DNA of 64,000 nt from assembly GCA_003169895.1 (NCBI GenBank), contig PNAE01000007.1, forward strand, positions 564,967 to 628,966, in the 5' to 3' direction. The stretch is from Gemmatimonadota bacterium. Lineage in GTDB: Bacteria; Gemmatimonadota; Gemmatimonadetes; Gemmatimonadales; GWC2-71-9. The notes under the pieces were generated by a model. It saw only the letters and a program-made list of their open reading frames with translations, had not been told where the DNA came from and did no database searches. The position numbers were made by a program, and so were the translations under genes. Position 1 is the first letter of the stretch. Each line of letters begins with the position of its first letter. Shown one piece after another: positions 17,426-23,953 of this stretch.

Positions 17426-18019
17426 CTACCTCGTAGGCATTGGCCGGCCTTCGAGCCGGGCCTTGAGGCGCTTGAGTTCGAGTTCGGACACGACGCGGAA
17501 CGCCGCGGTCAGCACCTTCGATCCGAAGTTGAGCAGCACGCCACCAACCTTGCCGCTGGTGTCGCCGCGCCGCGTCCGCATTTCATCGATCATCGGTGAC
17601 GCGATCGTGGTGATGACAATGGTGGAATCGCCCGCCGGAACCAGCGAGTCCCGTCGCGTGGCGACGACGTTGTCGCTGGTGTCCGCGCGCATCTGCAGCA
17701 CCAGCAGCCGGTCGGGCGTCACCTCGGCCACGGTCCACGTGTAACGCTGCCGCGGGCGACCCGAATTGCCGGTTTCGACGTGGAGCGTATCACCGACCAC
17801 CAGCAAGCCATGGTGTGATGCGGCAATCTGGCTCCCTGCGGCCATCCAGACGCCCATCGAATCGGGATCGGCCAACGACGTGAACACCCGCTCCGGCGAT
17901 GCCGCGATCACAACGGTCGCCGAATCGCCACCAGCGGTGAGTTTCCTGTACCCCAGCCAGCCCAGGCCAGCCAGCGCCACGACGAGGACCAGCGCACCTC
18001 CGACGATCCACTTCCACAT
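17426..18019 (-). CDS. Membrane-anchored SRPBCC-domain protein
   Basis: 197 residues. One N-terminal membrane helix (IVGGALVLVVALAGLGWLGY, about residues 5-24) is followed by a soluble START/polyketide-cyclase-like domain: TVVIAASPERVFTSLADPDSM at its start is a common SRPBCC beginning, and a long C-terminal helix (SELELKRLKARLEG) closes the fold. Such domains bind lipids or other hydrophobic ligands. The specific ligand is unknown. A heptad palindrome lies upstream between this gene and the sigma factor gene. Confidence 0.75.
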   Translation of the reverse strand: MWKWIVGGALVLVVALAGLGWLGYRKLTAGGDSATVVIAASPERVFTSLADPDSMGVWMAAGSQIAASHHGLLVVGDTLHVETGNSGRPRQRYTWTVAEVTPDRLLVLQMRADTSDNVVATRRDSLVPAGDSTIVITTIASPMIDEMRTRRGDTSGKVGGVLLNFGSKVLTAAFRVVSELELKRLKARLEGRPMPTR

Positions 18020-18051
18020 GCAGGAGCTCCACGCAAGAGACGGCGCGGCCT

Positions 18052-18142
18052 AGAAGCTAACGGCTAGGAGCCAGGAGCCCGAAGCTGGGAGCCGCTCCAC
18101 GCTCCTCGCCCCCAGACCTTCGTTCCCAGCTCCCGGCTTCGG
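18052..18142. repeat. Heptad-repeat palindrome H3
   Basis: Left arm in 7-bp steps: AGAAGCT, AACGGCT, AGGAGCC, AGGAGCC, CGAAGCT, GGGAGCC (18052-18093). The right arm around 18125-18142 (CCCAGCTCCCGGCTTCGG) is complementary to the last units with few mismatches. It lies in the divergent gap between the SRPBCC gene and the sigma factor gene, ending about 34 bases before the promoter of the latter. Confidence 0.7.
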
Positions 18143-18175
18143 AAACTCCGCGACCCATTCCCCCCGTCCGGCATC

Positions 18176-18181
18176 TATACT
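18176..18181 (+). promoter_or_regulatory. -10 box of a probable leaderless promoter
   Basis: TATACT ends 6 bases before ATG 18188 (spacer GTTGCC). It is close to the sigma-70 consensus, and no Shine-Dalgarno sequence is present. Confidence 0.6.
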
Positions 18182-18187
18182 GTTGCC

Positions 18188-18742
18188 ATGACCAGAGCCC
18201 TGACGATGGACGCCATTTCCCTGCCCGATGCCGATGCCGTGATAGCCCGGGCGCGACTCGGGGATCCGGTGGCCCTGGAAGCACTCTACCGGGCCTACGC
18301 CACGCCGGTCTACAACCTGTCCCGCCGGATCTGCCGCACCACCGAGGATGCCGAGGACATTCTGCAGGAGACCTTTTTCGAGGTGTGTCGTAGTATCCGC
18401 AACTACCGTGGGGATGGCTCGATTTGGGGCTGGATTCGTAGCGTCGCCTCCAGCAAAGCCCTCATGCGGCTCCGCCGGAACAAGTACCGCGACACCGACG
18501 AGCTCAACGACGATTTCGCTCCGACGCGGGCGGCCACACCGGGTCTCCGAATGGACCTCGAATCGGCGCTGGCGCGGCTCTCCGAGACTGCCCGTGCGGT
18601 GGTCTGGCTGCACGATGTCGAGGGCTACACCCACGAGGAGATCGCCGGGCAGATGGGCAAGACCGTGAGCTTCTCCAAGTCACAGCTGGCCCGGGCGCAC
18701 ACGCGCCTGCGGAGCTGGCTGGGTGAGGAGTCCCTCGCATGA
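18188..18742 (+). CDS. ECF-type RNA polymerase sigma factor
   Basis: 184 residues with the two ECF domains. Region 2 is about residues 24-90 (LEALYRAYATPVYNLSRR, then EDAEDILQETFFEV for -10 recognition) and region 4 about 120-180 (LETA-type helix, GYTHEEIAGQMGKTVSFSKSQ). The downstream gene encodes a zinc-type anti-sigma factor and overlaps it as ATGA, so this is a sigma/anti-sigma pair followed by a PDZ protein. The ATG has no ribosome site but TATACT 6 bases upstream. The first residues MTRALTMD allow an alternative start at Met7. Confidence 0.92.
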   Translation: MTRALTMDAISLPDADAVIARARLGDPVALEALYRAYATPVYNLSRRICRTTEDAEDILQETFFEVCRSIRNYRGDGSIWGWIRSVASSKALMRLRRNKYRDTDELNDDFAPTRAATPGLRMDLESALARLSETARAVVWLHDVEGYTHEEIAGQMGKTVSFSKSQLARAHTRLRSWLGEESLA

Positions 18743-19347
18743 TCACGCACCTTTCGATGGAGCAACTGGTCGCGCTGCGCGACGGCGATCGCAGCGAACC
18801 CGGCCACGCCGAGGCCCATCGCCATTTCGCAGGGTGCAGTCGCTGCCAGGTGGAACTGGATCGGTTGCACCAGCGCACGGCGCGGCTTCGTGCCTTGCCG
18901 ACCCTGGTGCCCGCGGGCAACGAATTCCCCGCCGTGCGCCAGCGCATCGCGGTTGAACGCCGGCAACGCAACTGGCGCACCGCGGCAACGGTTGGTATTG
19001 CGGCTGCCGCCACGCTCGTGTTCGCCATCATCGGCCGCGACATCGTGCATCCGACCCGGCTCGATGCCGAGCAGCAGTTGCAGAGCGCAATGAGCACGTC
19101 GCAGCAGCTCGAGCACCAGCTGCACGCGTGGAACTCCGATCAACGCGTGGTTGACGGCCGCACTGCGATGGTGGTGATTCAACTCGAGAACCAGATCGCC
19201 GACCTGGACGCGCAGCTCGTCGCGGCAGCCACGCTGCAACGCACCGCCCGGATCGAACATGAACTCAAGCTCTGGCGGCAGCGCGTCGGCCTGATGAACG
19301 CCCTGGTCGACGTGCACCTCACGAATGCAAGCAGCGTGGGTCTCTGA
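18739..19347 (+). CDS. Zinc-finger anti-sigma factor
   Basis: 202 residues. The N-terminal cytosolic part has the HxxxCxxC motif of zinc anti-sigma domains (HFAGCSRC, residues 28-35). A single membrane helix follows (AATVGIAAAATLVFAIIG, about residues 84-101). The outer part (HPTRLDAEQQLQ onward) is a coiled-coil-like helix rich in Gln and Leu that would lie in the periplasm. It should hold the upstream sigma factor at the membrane until a signal releases it. ATGA overlap with the sigma gene. Confidence 0.85.
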   Translation: MITHLSMEQLVALRDGDRSEPGHAEAHRHFAGCSRCQVELDRLHQRTARLRALPTLVPAGNEFPAVRQRIAVERRQRNWRTAATVGIAAAATLVFAIIGRDIVHPTRLDAEQQLQSAMSTSQQLEHQLHAWNSDQRVVDGRTAMVVIQLENQIADLDAQLVAAATLQRTARIEHELKLWRQRVGLMNALVDVHLTNASSVGL

Positions 19348-19373
19348 TCGATTCACCCGGAAGGAGTGGTACC

Positions 19374-20645
19374 ATGCGTCACCTCGTTGCCCTTGGTCTC
19401 TGCATTTGCGTTGCCGTCTCGGCCGCCGCACAGACCGAAGTCATTATCCGGCGGCCCGGCGAGAAGGATCAGGTGATCCATCTCGACAGCACGTACACCA
19501 GGGAATCCGTGGCCAAGGTACAGGCGGAGCTGCGCAAGGCCACCACGTCGGTGCGCGAAAACGTCCAGAAAATGCAGCAGCTAACCAATGAACGGATGCT
19601 GCAGGAACCGGTTCGGATCAACACACTGGCGCTGAAGGATGCCGAGATCGCAACACAGAACCTGATCGCCCCGATGATGAAGCACATCGCGGCGCTGCAG
19701 CGCCAGCCTCACCTCGGCATTGGCGTCGATATCCGGCCGCGGGATACCGACAAGTGGGGCGCGTATGTCAACATGGTGACTCCCGGCAGCCCCGCCGACA
19801 AGGCCGGTATCCTGTCTGGCGACATCATCATGCGGATCGCAGGCAAGTCGCTGACCGAAAGGCCGGCCAAGGGCGAGGGCCGGGAAGAATCGAGCCCGGG
19901 CCTGCGGTTGATTAGTATCGCCTCGCAACTCGAGGCGGGAAAACCGGTCGACGTCGAGCTGCGGCGCGGCAGCCAGAACCGGACCGTCAAGGTCACGCCG
20001 GTCGAGGATGACGACAGGGTGGCGATTGCCCGCGTGATGCCAGACCGCAGCCCGATGGCGGGAAGACTCGCCTGGACCATGCCCGGACGTTCATTGGGTG
20101 GTACACTCGCCCCGCCCGAAGCGATGCTGCAGTTCGATGCGCCGTCGACGAGTGCATTTTCAAATGGCATGTCGAGCGCCTACTTCTACTCCTTCGGTAG
20201 CAACGGCCTGTTCGGCAACCTCGAACTGGCCCCAGTGAACGAGAAGCTCGGTGCCTACTTCGGCACCAATGAGGGCGTACTGGTCGTCAACACAATGACT
20301 GAACGGCCGTTCATCGTGCGAGGGATGCAAGCTGACACGATATATCGCCTGGACGGCCGCAGTGGGCTTGGGCGCCGCGTGGACAGTGTCCGCACGGGAG
20401 CTCGCCGCTTGGCCATGGCCGGTAGCGCCACTGCCGATTCGTTCGAGATGCAAGGCGTTCCGGTCCGAGCGGTCAACACCCTCGGCCTTGAGCCCGGCGA
20501 CGTGATCGTGTCGGTCGATGGCCGGAAGGTCACCACGCCGTCGCAGCTGATGCGCATCGTGTCCACGTATGACCGGGGCGAGGAATTTAAGCTGCAGATC
20601 ATGCGGCAGAAGCGCGCCGAAGCACTCACGGTCAAGATGCCCTGA
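19374..20645 (+). CDS. Periplasmic protein with two PDZ domains
   Basis: 423 residues, signal peptide in the first 20 (VALGLCICVAVSAAAQ). PDZ 1 is about residues 112-220 (HLGIGVDIRP, then VTPGSPADKAGILSGDIIMRI), PDZ 2 about 330-420 (LGLEPGDVIVSVDGRKV). No protease triad is visible between them, so it is a binding or sensing protein rather than a DegS/HtrA protease. GGAAGGAG lies just upstream of the ATG. Following the sigma and anti-sigma genes by 26 bases, it may sense misfolded envelope proteins for that pair. A strong hairpin follows. Confidence 0.82.
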   Translation: MRHLVALGLCICVAVSAAAQTEVIIRRPGEKDQVIHLDSTYTRESVAKVQAELRKATTSVRENVQKMQQLTNERMLQEPVRINTLALKDAEIATQNLIAPMMKHIAALQRQPHLGIGVDIRPRDTDKWGAYVNMVTPGSPADKAGILSGDIIMRIAGKSLTERPAKGEGREESSPGLRLISIASQLEAGKPVDVELRRGSQNRTVKVTPVEDDDRVAIARVMPDRSPMAGRLAWTMPGRSLGGTLAPPEAMLQFDAPSTSAFSNGMSSAYFYSFGSNGLFGNLELAPVNEKLGAYFGTNEGVLVVNTMTERPFIVRGMQADTIYRLDGRSGLGRRVDSVRTGARRLAMAGSATADSFEMQGVPVRAVNTLGLEPGDVIVSVDGRKVTTPSQLMRIVSTYDRGEEFKLQIMRQKRAEALTVKMP

Positions 20646-20667
20646 GATCCGCCTCTCCCGGCACGCC

Positions 20668-20699
20668 AGCGGGGCGCCGACCTGTGTCGGCACCCCGCT
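20668..20699 (+). terminator. Strong hairpin after the sigma/anti-sigma/PDZ operon
   Basis: AGCGGGGCGCCGAC (20668-20681) pairs with GTCGGCACCCCGCT (20686-20699) over 14 bp with one mismatch and a CTGT loop. No T-run follows; the -10 box of the next gene begins six bases later. Confidence 0.7.
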
Positions 20700-20704
20700 G
20701 CGCT

Positions 20705-20710
20705 TAACTT
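20705..20710 (+). promoter_or_regulatory. -10 box of a probable leaderless promoter
   Basis: TAACTT ends 6 bases before ATG 20717 (spacer GCCGGC); no Shine-Dalgarno sequence. It sits right behind the terminator hairpin of the preceding operon. Confidence 0.45.
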
Positions 20711-20716
20711 GCCGGC

Positions 20717-21109
20717 ATGACCCGACGAACTCAGCTGTTCACCCGCGCGCTGCTACTGCGGTGCCCGCACTGCGGCGGGCGCGGCCTCTTCCGTCATTGG
20801 CTGGCGATGAAGGAATCCTGTCCGGTCTGCGGACTCTCCCTCGCAACCGGCAATCGCGTGGGTGCCTACATCTTCAACATCGCCGGAGCCGAGATCGTCA
20901 TGACGATCGTCATCGTGGCGATCGTAGTGCGAACCTGGCCGGCGCCGCCATGGAACGTCTTGCAATACCTCGCTCCGACCATGATGCTGCTCGTGCCGCT
21001 CGTGTTCTATCCCTTCTCCAAGCTGTTGTGGGTCGCGATGGACCTCGCGATGCATCCGAATGCCGAGCCGGACGCCCGGGTCCACGGCGCAGTGAGACGT
21101 GAGACGTGA
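20717..21109 (+). CDS. DUF983-family membrane protein with zinc-ribbon-like start
   Basis: 130 residues. The start has two Cys pairs, Cys16/Cys19 (RCPHCGG) and Cys35/Cys38 (SCPVCG), as in DUF983 proteins, then two membrane helices (about residues 52-72 and 85-108). Function unknown in the family; some members lie near heme-copper oxidase genes, which is not the case here. The last codons and the TGA (RRET stop) lie inside the heptad repeat H4. Confidence 0.88.
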   Translation: MTRRTQLFTRALLLRCPHCGGRGLFRHWLAMKESCPVCGLSLATGNRVGAYIFNIAGAEIVMTIVIVAIVVRTWPAPPWNVLQYLAPTMMLLVPLVFYPFSKLLWVAMDLAMHPNAEPDARVHGAVRRET

Positions 21110-21161
21110 GGATGGCGGTCTCGCTTCTCTCGTCTCTCGTCTCTCGTTTCACGTCTCACTT
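21092..21161. repeat. Heptad-repeat palindrome H4 between convergent genes
   Basis: Left part: GTGAGAC, GTGAGAC, GTGAGGA (21092-21112). Right part: CTCTCGT three times (21127-21147), TTCACGT, CTCACTT (to 21161). The arms are complementary in their outer units, and the inner units differ (GTGAGAC versus GAGAGAC). The repeat supplies the final codons and TGA stops of both flanking genes, so both proteins end in -ET. Confidence 0.8.
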
Positions 21162-21718
21162 CCCCACCTCCGCCACACGATCGCGACGAGAAAGTACGCG
21201 GTCACCGCGGCCACGGTCACATCGCTCAGGAAATGCGCCTGCGCTTCGACCCGACTCAGGGCACATGCTGTCGCGAGCCCGATCCACACCGGCCATGCGC
21301 GAGGATAGATCCGGCACAACAACCATCCGGCACTGAAGGCAACCAGCGCGTGGCTGCTCGGCAGCCCGAACTCGGCGCCGTGAAATGGGCGATCGGTGAA
21401 CGCCCGGAACACATAATGACCTTCGTGCAGGTGGGGTCGCTCGCGCCGCAGGAGCACCTGCAGCATGGCACAGATGACGCCTCCCGCGGTCGGCACCAGT
21501 CCCAGCAACAGTCCGTTGCGATTGTCGCGGGTCTGCAGCCAGAGCGCCAGCGCCACCAACCACCAGACCGGGAGATAGCCAACGGTGCGTAGCATCCGGC
21601 CAAGGTCGTGGTCGTAGACAGCGAGATCGACCAGGTGCACATACGCCCAGCGATCGGCGAGATGTGCCGCAACGATTGTCATGATCGCCAGCAGGGCAAT
21701 GCGAACCGGCGCGCGCAT
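21149..21718 (-). CDS. PAP2-family membrane phosphatase
   Basis: Membrane phosphatase of the type-2 phosphatidic acid phosphatase fold, acting on lipid phosphates or undecaprenyl pyrophosphate in known members; substrate unknown here. 189 residues with about five membrane helices. The three active-site motifs are present: LLRRERP (residues 89-95), PSSH with His123, and SRVEAQAHFLSD with Arg156, His162 and Asp166. It starts leaderless from a promoter shared with the DUF3187 gene. Its last residues (GSET) come from the heptad repeat. Confidence 0.9.
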   Translation of the reverse strand: MRAPVRIALLAIMTIVAAHLADRWAYVHLVDLAVYDHDLGRMLRTVGYLPVWWLVALALWLQTRDNRNGLLLGLVPTAGGVICAMLQVLLRRERPHLHEGHYVFRAFTDRPFHGAEFGLPSSHALVAFSAGWLLCRIYPRAWPVWIGLATACALSRVEAQAHFLSDVTVAAVTAYFLVAIVWRRWGSET

Positions 21719-21738
21719 GAGGTCAATATATTCGGATC
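21719..21738. promoter_or_regulatory. 20-bp divergent leaderless promoter pair
   Basis: The whole gap between two divergent ATGs is 20 bp. Its centre AATATATT is a palindrome. It provides TATATT at 21727-21732 (plus) and TATATT on the minus strand (21730-21725). Each hexamer ends exactly 6 bases before its ATG (21739 on plus, 21718 on minus). There is no room for a Shine-Dalgarno site beyond GACCTC/CGGATC. Confidence 0.65.
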
Positions 21739-22707
21739 ATGCGTCATACCTGTGTGTGGTTGTTGCTCGCCGCCGTCGCCGGACGGCCTGTCGCCGCATC
21801 AGCGCAGGACATTCCGCCATACGTACCGGCGAATCCGCTGCTCGAGTCACGGAGCGCGCTCTATGCCCAGCCGTACATATCACCGCATCAGGGCTGGCAG
21901 GTTCGATTCGTCACCGACTATTACAACGCCGTTGAAGTGGCGGACAGCCATGGACCTGATCCGCGACAGAGCGTGTTTGACGCCGAAGTCCTGCAGGCCG
22001 ATCTCTGGGTCACGGGCGATGTGTCCCGGAAGGTTTTCGTGCTCGCCAACCTGCCGGTGCGAGGCGGCTATGCCGGCTTTCTCGATGGCTTTCTGATCTG
22101 GTATCATCACCTGACTGGACTTTCAGTGCCGGCGCGCGACCAGCTGCCGCGGAACACTTTTCAGTGGCGCTTGGATCTGCCCGACTCCAGCATCCGTCGC
22201 GCCAATCCCGGAACCTTCATCGGCGACCTGCGCACCGCCATCGGGTTTCGCCTCGGCCGTGCGGAAGTGATCGCGAGCCTGACGCTGCCCACAGCGACGC
22301 TCGGCGACGACGGCTGGACGCGGCACGTGATTGGATCGTCGGTCGCGCTGATCGACGAACTGGTGCGAAACTCGAGATTCACGGTCGACGCGAGCGCCAC
22401 CGCCGGCATCACGCCCACGCAGGGGCGCCTGGCGCGCTATCAGCGCAGTGTATTCGCCGCCGGCCTGCTGAGTGGTCGCTGGCGGTTCGCGGGGGAGCAA
22501 GCCGTGTTCGGCAGCATCTGGGCCCAGTCGAGCAGTTGGAAGGGGACTGGGTTCAATGCGGTTGACGACCCGGAGATTTCGACCGACTTCGGATTCCTGC
22601 TGCACCTGAAACGCCGCTGGCCGGAGCTGCAGCTCGGGATGACGCAGGACCTCCTGCCGCCGGGTCCCGCAATGGACGTCGGCTTTTCGGTCGGCCTGCG
22701 CTGGTAG
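21739..22707 (+). CDS. DUF3187-family secreted/outer-membrane protein
   Basis: 322 residues with a signal peptide (VWLLLAAVAGRPVAASAQ). The mature part shows alternating polar/hydrophobic strands and segments such as LPVRGGYAGFLDGFLIWYHHLTGL and LPTATLGDDGW that fit DUF3187, a group of predicted outer-membrane proteins related to transporters of the MetA-pathway type. It ends in GLRW, a common barrel ending. Function unknown. The ATG is leaderless. It abuts the convergent next gene with no gap (stops form TAGCTA). Confidence 0.75.
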   Translation: MRHTCVWLLLAAVAGRPVAASAQDIPPYVPANPLLESRSALYAQPYISPHQGWQVRFVTDYYNAVEVADSHGPDPRQSVFDAEVLQADLWVTGDVSRKVFVLANLPVRGGYAGFLDGFLIWYHHLTGLSVPARDQLPRNTFQWRLDLPDSSIRRANPGTFIGDLRTAIGFRLGRAEVIASLTLPTATLGDDGWTRHVIGSSVALIDELVRNSRFTVDASATAGITPTQGRLARYQRSVFAAGLLSGRWRFAGEQAVFGSIWAQSSSWKGTGFNAVDDPEISTDFGFLLHLKRRWPELQLGMTQDLLPPGPAMDVGFSVGLRW

Positions 22708-23241
22708 CTAGACCCGCGCGGCGTCGTTGTTTGTGCCGAGCGGCGTGCGGTTCATCGCCGTCTTCAGCGCGGGATGATGCCGCCACAGCCAGGTCACCAT
22801 CACCGCACCGGCCAGCGCATTCGCCGCCAGCACGCCAATGAACGGGAACAGGCCGCGCACCACCTCGGAACCAATCCAGAGCACGCCGTAGAAGAACACC
22901 ACGAACGCGACCATCACCTGGAGCACCGCATACCGCGCCAGGCTGCTCGACTCCGACGCGCGCACCAGCGCGGCGAGTAACAACCCGAACGCCACGAAGG
23001 CGATGACGTGAAAGGCGGTGTACGCCACCACTGCGGTCATGTCCGGTGCGGCAGGCGTCGTCGGTGTATGCAGGATAAACGCCTGGCCCAGCACGCTCGG
23101 CGTCATCAGCGGCCGACCCCGCAGCACATCGACGATGAGATAGAACAGGGCCACCACCGCGGCGCCGAGCAGCCCGGTGATGATCCCTTCGCGGCGCATT
23201 GCGGCATCGCGCGGCGGGCGCGTAATGAATGGCTCTGTCAT
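22708..23241 (-). CDS. Multi-pass membrane protein of unknown function
   Basis: 177 residues with about four hydrophobic segments: GIITGLLGAAVVALFYLIVD, then two in the middle (VVAYTAFHVIAFVAFGLLLAAL; YAVLQVMVAFVVFFYGVLWI) and one near the end (LFPFIGVLAANALAGAVMVT). No charged catalytic motif stands out. GGGAG lies about 8 bases before ATG 23241. The gene is followed by nothing on its strand; upstream lies the YggX-like gene. Confidence 0.8.
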   Translation of the reverse strand: MTEPFITRPPRDAAMRREGIITGLLGAAVVALFYLIVDVLRGRPLMTPSVLGQAFILHTPTTPAAPDMTAVVAYTAFHVIAFVAFGLLLAALVRASESSSLARYAVLQVMVAFVVFFYGVLWIGSEVVRGLFPFIGVLAANALAGAVMVTWLWRHHPALKTAMNRTPLGTNNDAARV

Positions 23242-23289
23242 TGGTTCTCCCTGACCGGGGCGTGAGGAAGGGGACGAATGAAGGTGCCG

Positions 23290-23541
23290 TCAGGGCACGC
23301 GGTCGGACGCCCCTTCGCCGAAGAGGAACTGTTCCATGTTGCGCAACAGGAACTCCCGGGCCTTGGGCTGATGCGGAATCAGCGCGTAATGGTTGATCAA
23401 CTGCTGCTGGGTCTTGACCCATTCGGCCCAGCAGGACTTGCAGACGGTGTCGAAGATGCGCTGGCCGAGCTCGTTGGGAAATGGCTTGAACGCCTGCCGC
23501 TCTCCATCCTGCCCGCATCGCGCACAATGGATGGTGGTCAT
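23290..23541 (-). CDS. YggX-like iron-trafficking protein with four cysteines
   Basis: 83 residues. The body follows the Fe(II)-trafficking protein YggX: FPNELGQRIF, then SCWAEWVKTQQQLINHYAL, PKAREFLLRNMEQFLFGEG. YggX in enterobacteria protects Fe-S proteins from oxidative damage. Unlike that protein, which has one conserved N-terminal Cys, this one has two pairs, Cys6/Cys9 (HCARCG) and Cys34/Cys37 (VCKSCW), which could bind zinc or iron. The ATG is leaderless (TAGTTT 7 bases upstream). Confidence 0.82.
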   Translation of the reverse strand: MTTIHCARCGQDGERQAFKPFPNELGQRIFDTVCKSCWAEWVKTQQQLINHYALIPHQPKAREFLLRNMEQFLFGEGASDRVP

Positions 23542-23548
23542 GGGTGCA

Positions 23549-23554
23549 AAACTA
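23549..23554 (-). promoter_or_regulatory. -10 box of a probable leaderless promoter
   Basis: On the minus strand TAGTTT ends 7 bases before ATG 23541 (spacer TGCACCC). No Shine-Dalgarno sequence. Confidence 0.5.
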
Positions 23555-23562
23555 GTTCCGGC

Positions 23563-23862
23563 CTATTCGCCCCGCTTGAGCGCCTTGACACCGCTGGCGG
23601 TGCCGAGTCCGGTGGCGCCGCCTACGATCAGCGCCGTCCCCATTCCCGCCAGGTGCAGCACGTGCAGCAACGTGACGACGGGGACGAGCACGATGGTCGC
23701 GAGCAACGCCGCCACCCATGGGGCGATTGGATGGCGTACCGCGTCGACGAATCGCAGCCGGTTGCGGACATACTCCCGCGCCAGACCAAAGGCGAAGATT
23801 CCGGCAGCCACCGTGACCAGCAGCCCTACCAGACTGAATACCCAGCCAAAGAAGTGCAGCAT
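23563..23862 (-). CDS. Small membrane protein of unknown function
   Basis: 99 residues with three hydrophobic segments (FGWVFSLVGLLVTVAAGIFAF; WVAALLATIVLVPVVTLLHV; ALIVGGATGLGTASG). No known domain recognised. On the same strand as the YggX-like gene, 21 bases upstream of it. A possible -10 (TAATCT) lies about 12 bases before the start. Confidence 0.7.
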   Translation of the reverse strand: MLHFFGWVFSLVGLLVTVAAGIFAFGLAREYVRNRLRFVDAVRHPIAPWVAALLATIVLVPVVTLLHVLHLAGMGTALIVGGATGLGTASGVKALKRGE

Positions 23863-23953
23863 GGCGAACTCATCAGATTAGAGGCTTGTTTCACTACGGA
23901 ACAGCCGACCGGAAAGATTCAATCCAGCAACTTCGCACTCTCGCTCGCGCTGT

